DNA of 44,859 nucleotides. Source: an uncultured Ruminococcus sp. Lineage in GTDB: Bacteria; Bacillota; Clostridia; Oscillospirales; Acutalibacteraceae. This document shows positions 1 to 6,342 of the stretch, one piece after another (position 1 is the stretch's first letter; each line of letters opens with the position of its first letter). The stretch is taken from NCBI GenBank assembly GCA_902785555.1, contig CACZZB010000028.1, positions 1 through 44,859 of the forward strand, written 5' to 3'. The translations under genes and the position numbers were made by a program. The notes under the pieces are model-generated. The model was not told the DNA's origin and did no database searches. It saw nothing but the letters and a program-made list of their open reading frames with translations.

Positions 1-43
1 TACACTCACCTCTTTTTTAGTGTACCATATCTTTTCTTAAAAG

Positions 44-568
44 TTGTTAACAATTTGTTTACTCATTCAAAAACCCTGTTACTTAATATTCCTCCTTCTG
101 CCAAGACAACAGAAATTAATAGATTCTCAGATACATTTTATAAACGTCTGTGACGGCGAAGAAAAAAATATTATCGGACACAAGGTAAATTTTTTCGATA
201 TACATTCAACAAAAACAAAACAGTTCGGTTTCTGCATGGATATAGGAAACGGTGAAAAACTTGCCTGCTGTGGTGATGAACCCTATAACGAACTTAACAG
301 AGAATATGTCATCAACAGCAAATGGCTGTTGCATGAGGCATTTTGCCTGAGTTCTCAGGCGGATATTTTCCGACCCTACCAAAAACATCATTCCACTGTA
401 AAAGATGCCTGTATGACCGCTCAGAAACTCAATATCCCCAATTTACTTTTATATCATACCGAAGATATGACATACCCTAACAGAAAAGAATTATATTCCA
501 ATGAAGGAAAAAAATTTTACAAAGGAAATCTTTTTGTTCCCGATGACCTTGAAATAATAAAATTATAA
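44..568 (+). pseudogene. C-terminal part of a metallo-beta-lactamase-fold hydrolase (RNase Z-like), 5' part missing or out of frame
   Basis: The protein from about base 110 onward matches the C-terminal half of MBL-fold hydrolases of the RNase Z-like group. It has a beta-strand with KQFGF, a metal-binding Asp in ACCGDEPYN, LLHEAF, and a final HHSTVKDA helix followed by LLLYHTED, whose His would be a metal ligand. The N-terminal HxHxDH motif is absent. The reading frame has a stop at 38-40 and no plausible start or ribosome binding site. Another frame (1-153) is open through the window edge and could hold the preceding part, which would imply a frameshift near 100-140. I therefore call it partial and probably disrupted, although an edge effect cannot be excluded. 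The C-terminus ends normally. Confidence 0.6.
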
Positions 569-700
569 TTTTCCGAACCTTGAAAAAATTATATATTCAG
601 TTAAAAATTTGTTTTCGGAAATGTATTATTTTATTTATGGACTTTTTTTCAATAAATTGGTATAATATAATCAAACAAAAACAAAAATACCTGACCATTC

Positions 701-708
701 AAGGAGGT
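701..708 (+). promoter_or_regulatory. Strong ribosome binding site of the Cthe_2159-like lipoprotein gene
   Basis: AAGGAGGT lies 7 bases before the ATG at 716 and fixes the start. A TATAAT-like -10 box is visible at 661-666, but I see no convincing -35 box. Confidence 0.7.
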
Positions 709-715
709 TATAATT

Positions 716-2092
716 ATGAAAAAGAGATTGGCGGCAATAGCATTGACAGCATTACTGATATCAGCGGCAGGATGTAATACAAACAGCAATACACAAATAT
801 CATCATCAGATGCAGCAGTATCAATTTCAGAGAGCAATGAATTTCAGTCTTTCATAGAACAGGCTGAACAGACAGATACAAAAGAAAATTCGGCAAAGAC
901 TTCCGAAACATCAAAAGATGAAAGCTCAAAAGAGGAAAATTCAAAAGATGAAAGTTCAGTTGTGACAACAGAATTCACATCCAATACAAGCGGCAAAATA
1001 GATACCACAGACTTGTTCAGCAACCGTGACCTTGCTCAGACAGCAGATACTTCCGATGCACAAACCATTAATGTAAGTGACGGACAAACTATCAATATAA
1101 CAGAAGCAGGCACTTATATCATCTCGGGAACAGCATCAAACTGCACCATCAAGGTCGAAGCCGACAAGGAAAGCAAAGTCCAGTTAGTCCTTGACGGTGT
1201 CAGCATTACAAATGAAAGTGCTCCCGCAATATATGTTGTATCGGCTGACAAGTGCTTTATAACAACGACTTCAAGCGAAAATACACTTACTGTAACAGGT
1301 ACTTTCACGGCTGACGGTGATACAAATACCGACGCTGTTATATTCTCAAAAGATGATATCGTATTCAACGGTCTGGGAACTCTCACTATCTCATCAACCG
1401 AAAACGGCATTTCGGGCAAAGATGATATAAAATTCACGGGCGGCACTTACAACATCACAACAACCGAAGACAGCGTTGAATCAAAGGATTCCATTGCAAT
1501 ATGCGGAGGTACTTTTAACATAACATCTTCCAAAGATGCTTTCCACAGTGAAAACGAAGACGATACAACAGTCGGTTGGATATATATTTCGGGCGGTGAG
1601 TTCACGATAAAAGCATCAAGTGACGCTATACAGGGAACAAGCACTGTACAGATTGACGGAGGAACTTTTGATATAACAGCTTCAGAAGGTATCGAGGCAA
1701 CTTATGTGCAGATAAATGACGGTACAATAAATATTTCGGCTTCTGATGATGGTATAAATGCAGCTAAAAAGAGCACAGCATATTCTACCCCGACTATTGA
1801 AATAAACGGCGGTACACTTACAATAGTAATGGGACAGGGCGATACAGACGCAATAGATGCAAACGGTGATATATATGTCAACGGTGGTACTATAAACATA
1901 ACTGCACAGATGTCCTCATTCGACTATGACGGTAAAGCGGAATACAATGGCGGTACTATCATCATAAACGGTTCACAGGTCGACAGCATACCACAGTCCA
2001 TGATGGGAGGCGGACCGGGCGGAATGATGGGCGGCGGTCACGGTGGCAGAGGAATGATGATGCCCGGACAAATGCCCAACGGTACAATGTAA
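716..2092 (+). CDS. Cthe_2159-like carbohydrate-binding lipoprotein with Gly/Met-rich tail
   Basis: This is a predicted surface lipoprotein. Residues 1-20 form a lipoprotein signal peptide with the lipobox SAAGC. A Ser/Glu/Asp/Lys-rich low-complexity linker runs to about residue 90. The rest is a repetitive right-handed beta-helix-like domain with recurring 'ING-GTLTI' and 'SxDDGIxA' turns, typical of the Cthe_2159 family (PF14262), whose founding member from Clostridium thermocellum binds cellulose and polygalacturonate. The last 30 residues are almost only Gly, Met and Pro (MMGGGPGGMMGGG). A larger paralogue sits at 30645-32345 without this tail. The gene has its own strong RBS and a terminator at 2118-2161, so it appears monocistronic. 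A role in substrate adhesion is inferred from the family; the function of the tail is unknown. Confidence 0.85.
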   Translation: MKKRLAAIALTALLISAAGCNTNSNTQISSSDAAVSISESNEFQSFIEQAEQTDTKENSAKTSETSKDESSKEENSKDESSVVTTEFTSNTSGKIDTTDLFSNRDLAQTADTSDAQTINVSDGQTINITEAGTYIISGTASNCTIKVEADKESKVQLVLDGVSITNESAPAIYVVSADKCFITTTSSENTLTVTGTFTADGDTNTDAVIFSKDDIVFNGLGTLTISSTENGISGKDDIKFTGGTYNITTTEDSVESKDSIAICGGTFNITSSKDAFHSENEDDTTVGWIYISGGEFTIKASSDAIQGTSTVQIDGGTFDITASEGIEATYVQINDGTINISASDDGINAAKKSTAYSTPTIEINGGTLTIVMGQGDTDAIDANGDIYVNGGTINITAQMSSFDYDGKAEYNGGTIIINGSQVDSIPQSMMGGGPGGMMGGGHGGRGMMMPGQMPNGTM

Positions 2093-2117
2093 TAATATAA
2101 TGACATGAACAAAAAAA

Positions 2118-2161
2118 CTGACTTCATACGGTAAAAAAGTATGAAGTCGGTTGTTTTTTTA
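2118..2161 (+). terminator. Rho-independent terminator after the lipoprotein gene
   Basis: A perfect 12-bp stem (2118-2129 with 2139-2150) has a 9-base loop and is followed by TTGTTTTTTT. Confidence 0.85.
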
Positions 2162-2210
2162 TAATCAAAAACTTCATTAAATATTTTTTGTTCTTTCTTG
2201 TTGATATAAA

Positions 2211-2273
2211 ATAACCCACATAAAGTAAACTTGAAAAAAGAAAAAGTTTTCAAGTTTACTTTATGTGGGTTAT
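2211..2273. repeat. Perfect 27-bp inverted repeat with 9-base loop
   Basis: Arms 2211-2237 and 2247-2273 are exact reverse complements around the loop AAGAAAAAG. No T-run follows on plus, so it is not a standard terminator, and one already exists 50 bases upstream. The arms start ATAACCCACAT. It could be a small mobile palindromic element, a protein-binding site or a transcript-stabilising hairpin. Confidence 0.9.
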
Positions 2274-2313
2274 ATCATTCGCTTAGAGGCGTGGGAATTT
2301 TTGCCTATTTAGG

Positions 2314-2342
2314 TTGAAAATGTGTATAATTTGTGGTATAAT
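2314..2342 (+). promoter_or_regulatory. Sigma-A-type promoter of the HTH-like gene at 2388
   Basis: TTGAAA (2314-2319), a 17-base spacer and TATAAT (2337-2342) precede the RBS GGAGGAG at about 2370-2376. Confidence 0.75.
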
Positions 2343-2387
2343 AAATAATAGATTTTAGTATCTTTTGTCGGAGGAGTATAAATTATC

Positions 2388-2846
2388 ATGGAAGAAAATA
2401 TATACAGAAAAGCCCGGAAAAATGCCGCAAAAAATCAGCCCTTGCTGAATAACTGTGAAAGTGCACAGGACTTGGTCTATATTGAACGTACAAAGCTGTT
2501 GGGAATAGAGAGCGGTGACAAAATGCCAAGTCCGGATGATGTTGTATCAATGTCAAAAGTCTATAATGCCCCCGAACTGTGCAATTATTACTGCACAAAG
2601 CAATGTCCGATAGGTAAGGATAAGCCTACCCTTATATATCAAGACCTTAATGAAATTGCTGTAAGGCTTATGTCGGCACTGCATTTTCTGAATAATGCCA
2701 ATGATACCATTTATCAGATACTTGAAGACGGCAGGATAGATGAATATGAAAGAGAGGATTTCAAAAAAGTTATTTCCACTCTGAAAAAACTTTCATACTG
2801 TGCGGATTCGCTGGAACTTTGGGCAAAGAAAAACGGACTTGAATAA
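2388..2846 (+). CDS. Small XRE-like helix-turn-helix protein of unknown role
   Basis: The product is a 152-residue soluble protein without signal or membrane segment. Residues 10-65 look like a degenerate XRE-type helix-turn-helix: an SAQDLVYIERTKLLGIES block, then 'PSPDDVVSMSKVYNAPELCNYYC', the usual XRE ending in which the last helix contacts the core. A Cys-containing stretch (CNYYCTKQC, about residues 66-74) follows, and the C-terminal 70 residues are helical. Similar proteins in Ruminococcus-type genomes are annotated as helix-turn-helix domain proteins. It has its own promoter at 2314-2342 and a strong RBS. Whether it still binds DNA cannot be decided from the sequence. Confidence 0.7.
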   Translation: MEENIYRKARKNAAKNQPLLNNCESAQDLVYIERTKLLGIESGDKMPSPDDVVSMSKVYNAPELCNYYCTKQCPIGKDKPTLIYQDLNEIAVRLMSALHFLNNANDTIYQILEDGRIDEYEREDFKKVISTLKKLSYCADSLELWAKKNGLE

Positions 2847-2930
2847 TTTTTTGTAACTACTTGAAAATATCAATAAAATGCGATAGAATATATTTAAGAT
2901 ATTATTTATATTGGAGGAGGCTTGATCCTG

Positions 2931-3323
2931 TTGATTTTTGGTGGAATTTCGGAAACTCTTGAAGCGTCTGAGCTGGAGTTGTATTTTAAAAGATTTTTGG
3001 ATGTATACGGAGACAAGCCTAAAAATATTACGGCACTCAAGGACTTGTATGAGCTTGCTTACAGACAGTGGGATACTTTTGAGCCTGTTTCTGATGAGAT
3101 ATATAAAAAATTGACTGAATATCTGATGTCGGCATTGAAATTGAATTCGTATGAAATTATGGATGTTATATTGAGCATTATTGAAAATCTTTCTCTGAAA
3201 GAGGTATTTCAGTATATTATAAATGAAAAGGGGAATATACGGAATATTGCCGTGAAAGAGCTTGTTGAAGAAGCCGAAAATGATTACGCCGATATTATAA
3301 GTGACCCTTTCAGTGTGTTATAA
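2931..3323 (+). CDS. Hypothetical helical protein (130 aa)
   Basis: I do not recognise a family. The product is acidic and mainly helical, with no signal peptide, membrane segment or cysteine cluster. I chose the TTG at 2931 because GGAGGAGG at 2913-2920 lies 10 bases upstream; the longer reading from the TTG at 2922 would start one base after that RBS. The motif 'FGGISETLEASELELYFKRFL' begins the protein. It lies between the XRE-like gene and a lipoprotein gene, all on plus, and is followed by a terminator at 3330-3364, so it probably ends a short transcript. No function is proposed. Confidence 0.65.
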   Translation: MIFGGISETLEASELELYFKRFLDVYGDKPKNITALKDLYELAYRQWDTFEPVSDEIYKKLTEYLMSALKLNSYEIMDVILSIIENLSLKEVFQYIINEKGNIRNIAVKELVEEAENDYADIISDPFSVL

Positions 3324-3329
3324 ATCGAA

Positions 3330-3364
3330 AAACGGCATTTTCCTTTGAGTGAAAAATGCCGTTT
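3330..3364 (+). terminator. Terminator-like hairpin
   Basis: A perfect 12-bp stem (3330-3341 with 3353-3364) with 11-base loop lies just after the stop at 3323. The T-run after it is weak (AGTTATATTATTT). Confidence 0.65.
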
Positions 3365-3393
3365 AGTTATATTATTTCAAGAGGTGGTATTTT

Positions 3394-3948
3394 GTGAGAA
3401 AAATTGTGAAGATAATGTCATCGGCTCTTATAGTTTCGTCTGTTTTGAGTGTGTCGGGCTGTTCCGGGAATAAAAATGAGACTGAATCATCTGTCGAAAC
3501 TGTATCTGTTGTAAGCAAGGCATTTTCGGCTTATGAAAGAAATATTCTGAAAGAATCTGTTGAAATGCCCTTGGAAATTGCCTGCACGACACTTTATGAG
3601 TGTGTATGCACGGGTTCTATAACTCAGAAAACTGTTGCGGATAAATTATTTTCATTTGAGAAAAAACTTCCTCTTGACAATACCTCACCGACAGAGAAGA
3701 AACGTATAGCAAATTCCCTGACATTATCCGACGCTATCGAATATTTTTCTCTTGAAGAAGTCTATTCGGATGATAATATCCGTGAATACGGATATATGAC
3801 AGCAACATACAGTGATGTTGACATGATAAAAGGAACTGTCGTTAAAATAGAAAGTATCAGTAAAGTATGCGAAGATTACAAGATATTTGACAGTACACAG
3901 ATGAAGCTCGGAGATTTTATCAATGGAAATTTACTTCTTGCAAGATGA
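3394..3948 (+). CDS. Small lipoprotein of unknown function
   Basis: The protein starts with GTG at 3394, supported by GAGGTGG at 3381-3387. Residues 1-24 are a lipoprotein signal peptide ending in the lipobox SVSGC, so the mature protein is lipid-anchored outside the membrane. The remaining 160 residues have mixed alpha/beta character and no motif I recognise; Cys residues in ACTTLYECVCTG are notable for an exported protein. It is convergent with birA, with only two bases between the two stop codons and no terminator between them, so transcripts may overlap. Confidence 0.7.
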   Translation: MRKIVKIMSSALIVSSVLSVSGCSGNKNETESSVETVSVVSKAFSAYERNILKESVEMPLEIACTTLYECVCTGSITQKTVADKLFSFEKKLPLDNTSPTEKKRIANSLTLSDAIEYFSLEEVYSDDNIREYGYMTATYSDVDMIKGTVVKIESISKVCEDYKIFDSTQMKLGDFINGNLLLAR

Positions 3949-3950
3949 TA

Positions 3951-4916
3951 TCAGTATATGCCCTGAACTGTCACTTCACCGGATGATATTATAATATTCC
4001 GTGAATCTTTCGTTTCAATGACAAGCTCCCCAAAAGGAGTTATATCCTTGGCAGTGCCTGTTAATATGCTTTCGCCTCTTTTGACCGAAACTTCCCTGCC
4101 GAGGGTTGCACAAAGTTTCTTGAAATTGTCCATATCATCAATTGATATGCTTATCAGGAATGATGAAATTACTCTGTCAAGATATGTCAGAACAGTCCTG
4201 AAAAAGTCCGATTTATCAGTATTTTGGTTTGTTTCAAGAAAGACGGATGAGGCTTTGTTTTTTATTTCGTCGGGGAATACGGTGTTGTTTACATTTATCC
4301 CGATACCTGTTATGATGTAATCCAGACGGTCACTCTGAGCCGCCATTTCGGTAAGTATGCCGCATATTTTTCTGTTTTCGACGATAATGTCGTTAGGCCA
4401 TTTTATACGGGCATCAAGACCTGTATATTCCCGTACCGCAAGGCATACGGCATATCCTGCCGCAAGGGTTATTGATGCAATGTTGCTTGGTGGCAGGTCT
4501 GTACGCAGTAAAAAAGAAAAATACAAGCCGCCCTTGTCGGATTCCCATTGTCTTCCGAAACGTCCACGTCCGGAGGTCTGAACTTCCGAAACAACGACTG
4601 TTCCGCTTTCCTCGTCGAGTGCGGCAAGGCGTTTGAGTTCATTGTTCGTTGAATCGGTGCTTTTTAATATAATCAGCTTTTTTCCGATATTATCGCATTT
4701 GAAGTCATCCATGACCTTTTCATAGTCTATCATATTGAAGTCATTTTGCAGTTTATAACCCTTATTTGTAACGGAGTCTATTATGTAACCGTCTTTTTTG
4801 AGCTGACTGATATTTTTCCAGACAGCACTTCTTGTGATACCGAGAGATTTGCTAAGAGCCTCGCCCGATATATAATCATCTGAATTTTTCAAAGCGGAAA
4901 GTATTTGTTCTTTCAT
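3951..4916 (-). CDS. birA: BirA: biotin-protein ligase and biotin operon repressor
   Basis: This is a bifunctional enzyme that makes biotinyl-AMP, attaches biotin to carboxylase carrier domains and, with bound biotinyl-AMP, represses biotin genes. Residues 1-55 are a winged helix (GEALSKSLGITRSAVWKNI). The ligase domain shows the biotinyl-AMP loop GRGRFGRQW (residues 116-124), KWPNDI (172-177) and the catalytic-lysine region NRKICGIL (K183). The C-terminal SH3-like domain (about 275-321) is present, and length is normal at 321 residues. A 26-codon ORF overlaps its start by ATGA (4913-4916). Its probable target is the operator at 21780-21816 in front of bioY. An ECF transporter S component lies upstream, separated by a hairpin. 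Confidence 0.95.
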   Translation of the reverse strand: MKEQILSALKNSDDYISGEALSKSLGITRSAVWKNISQLKKDGYIIDSVTNKGYKLQNDFNMIDYEKVMDDFKCDNIGKKLIILKSTDSTNNELKRLAALDEESGTVVVSEVQTSGRGRFGRQWESDKGGLYFSFLLRTDLPPSNIASITLAAGYAVCLAVREYTGLDARIKWPNDIIVENRKICGILTEMAAQSDRLDYIITGIGINVNNTVFPDEIKNKASSVFLETNQNTDKSDFFRTVLTYLDRVISSFLISISIDDMDNFKKLCATLGREVSVKRGESILTGTAKDITPFGELVIETKDSRNIIISSGEVTVQGIY

Positions 4917-4993
4917 TTGTTCACCACGATAACTTTTTTCAGTTCAAAGATTATCCTTTCAAGGTTTTCGTAAATTTTATTTTTGTCTGTCAT
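4913..4993 (-). CDS. Tiny ORF (26 aa) translationally coupled to birA
   Basis: The ORF begins at ATG 4993 with a GAGGTGA ribosome binding site 5 to 10 bases upstream. It encodes MTDKNKIYENLERIIF followed by ten residues and ends in a TGA that overlaps the birA ATG as ATGA. The peptide is charged and helical, with no signal. birA has no clear RBS of its own apart from sequence inside this ORF, so coupling is plausible. It could be a genuine micropeptide or only a ribosome-loading device. Confidence 0.45.
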   Translation of the reverse strand: MTDKNKIYENLERIIFELKKVIVVNK

Positions 4994-5014
4994 TTTTTAT
5001 TCACCTCAAAAATC

Positions 5015-5052
5015 AAGCGGAACAATTTACAGAAATTGCCCCGCTTTTTTTA
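5015..5052. terminator. Hairpin between the ECF gene and the birA transcript
   Basis: Arms 5015-5028 and 5033-5046 pair with two internal mismatches around the loop ACAG. Read on minus it follows the ECF-gene stop at 5056 and ends in GATTTTTG; on plus it is followed by seven T. It probably terminates or attenuates read-through from the ECF gene into birA. Confidence 0.6.
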
Positions 5053-5055
5053 TCA

Positions 5056-5736
5056 TCATTTTTTAACTTTCTTCAATGCGACTGCAAGAGCCTTTGAAAC
5101 AGCCGTTCCGAGAATACAGCATACAACTGCTTCAACAACAGCCTGTATGCCGACCATAGCAACGAACAGTGCAAAGACATTTCCGGCACCCTTTGCATTG
5201 GCGATATTCTGTATAGGCTCGGAGTTGTAGAAGAAAATGAAAAGAGTGCTCATAAAAAGCAATGTGTTCAGAACAGGTACGGAAAGGCTTGCCACGATAT
5301 AAGAAACGAATTTTGTCTTGTCGATTTTTCTGACAGCCTGAAAGATAAGTCCGCCAAGCCAGCCTTCCAATACACGGGGAACAATACACAGAATGAATGT
5401 CAGGAACGGATTTATCTGAAACAGTCCTGCCATCGTTACACCTCCTGCTCCCGTGACCGTCTTGATAAAACTCGTGATACCGAAAATACCGCCTATAATG
5501 GCAGAATCACGGGGTTTGAGGACAGTTGCGGAAACTATTACGGGAATGGTCATAAAAGTGACTGTAAGAACGCCTATCGGAACAAATCCAAGCGGTGTGA
5601 ATGCCATTATAAAGCTTATTGCCGTGAGAAGTCCGAGTGCCGCAAGTTCATAAATGCTTTCGCTTCTTGATGTTCTTGCATTGTTCTGTGATTTGTTTTT
5701 GAGTTCATCTTTTTTTTCTGATGTCATAGCTTTCAT
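5056..5736 (-). CDS. ECF-type vitamin transporter S component (possibly pantothenate)
   Basis: This is an integral membrane substrate-binding subunit of an energy-coupling factor transporter, which would need the shared EcfA/EcfT module encoded elsewhere. After a charged cytosolic N-terminus (about 25 residues) come five to six hydrophobic helices. The sequence AALGLLTAISFIMAF near the start and the Gly-rich segments resemble PF12822 S components such as PanT. It is not BioY: a true bioY lies at 21163-21726. In many Firmicutes PanT-like genes neighbour birA and coaX, so pantothenate is a reasonable but unproven substrate. The RBS AGGAGGTAA is strong. The leader contains a repeated 14-mer at 5767-5780 and 5836-5849. 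Confidence 0.8.
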   Translation of the reverse strand: MKAMTSEKKDELKNKSQNNARTSRSESIYELAALGLLTAISFIMAFTPLGFVPIGVLTVTFMTIPVIVSATVLKPRDSAIIGGIFGITSFIKTVTGAGGVTMAGLFQINPFLTFILCIVPRVLEGWLGGLIFQAVRKIDKTKFVSYIVASLSVPVLNTLLFMSTLFIFFYNSEPIQNIANAKGAGNVFALFVAMVGIQAVVEAVVCCILGTAVSKALAVALKKVKK

Positions 5737-5766
5737 AAAAATTTACCTCCTGCTGTTTTCAATTAT

Positions 5767-5849
5767 AAAATACAGCGAAATTTATTTTTTGATTTTGGGA
5801 AAATGCTATTTATTTTCTGCCGTTTTTCGGTAACGAAAATACAGCGAAA
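5767..5849. repeat. Pair of direct 14-mers in the ECF-gene leader
   Basis: AAAATACAGCGAAA occurs at 5767-5780 and again at 5836-5849, 69 bases apart, in the region between the stop of the coiled-coil gene and the start of the ECF gene (both on minus). Such spacing could suit a dimeric regulator, but no factor can be named. Confidence 0.5.
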
Positions 5850-5866
5850 ATTTTTGTTGATTGATT

Positions 5867-6289
5867 TTATTCGGGTTTGACCGCAATGGTTATATCCTGT
5901 TCATCATCTGAAATATCGGAAGCTTTGGTATTTTTGTTGTAGTTTTCGTTATCATCGTTATCAAGATATGCAACAGAGATATCATCTCTTATTCCGGGAG
6001 TGGGAACACCGTATCTGAAGATATATTCATAACGGGTCTTGGCTTTTTTAAGGCGGATTTTTGCACTCTTTATTGTGTCGAGTATCTGTGAAATATCGGA
6101 ATCTTCCGTTTTGCCGTCAAGGGTCTTGTAATAATGTTTGCCGAGAGCGATATATGCACGGTTGAGAATTTCCGTTTCATTTTTGATAACGGCAGCCATT
6201 CTGTTAAGCTGAGCTCTTTGTCTGTTTTTGTCGATGAGATAATCGAGAGAATCGGACAAAGCTCCGCTTATTTTTTCAATCAAGCTCAT
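5867..6289 (-). CDS. Hypothetical coiled-coil protein downstream of secA
   Basis: The product has 140 residues. Positions 1-90 are helical and probably coiled-coil (SLIEKISGALSDSLDYLIDKN, then an Arg/Lys/Glu-rich stretch), and the C-terminal 30 residues are acidic and disordered (DISDDEQDITIAV). There is no signal peptide or membrane helix. The RBS AAAGGAGG supports the ATG at 6289. It lies 53 bases after the secA stop on the same strand and is probably co-transcribed with it. I recognise no family beyond short conserved hypotheticals of clostridia. Confidence 0.65.
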   Translation of the reverse strand: MSLIEKISGALSDSLDYLIDKNRQRAQLNRMAAVIKNETEILNRAYIALGKHYYKTLDGKTEDSDISQILDTIKSAKIRLKKAKTRYEYIFRYGVPTPGIRDDISVAYLDNDDNENYNKNTKASDISDDEQDITIAVKPE

Positions 6290-6342
6290 GGTTCATACCT
6301 CCTTTATATAGATTATTATGCAGAATTCCGGGATTTATCATA

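Noticed and set aside
580..777. Small ORF before the first lipoprotein gene
   Set aside because: It has no RBS, overlaps the lipoprotein start out of frame and its second half is a frame shadow.
5056..5736. Second bioY
   Set aside because: The membrane protein lacks BioY hallmarks seen at 21163-21726 and resembles PanT-type S components; no BirA operator lies upstream.
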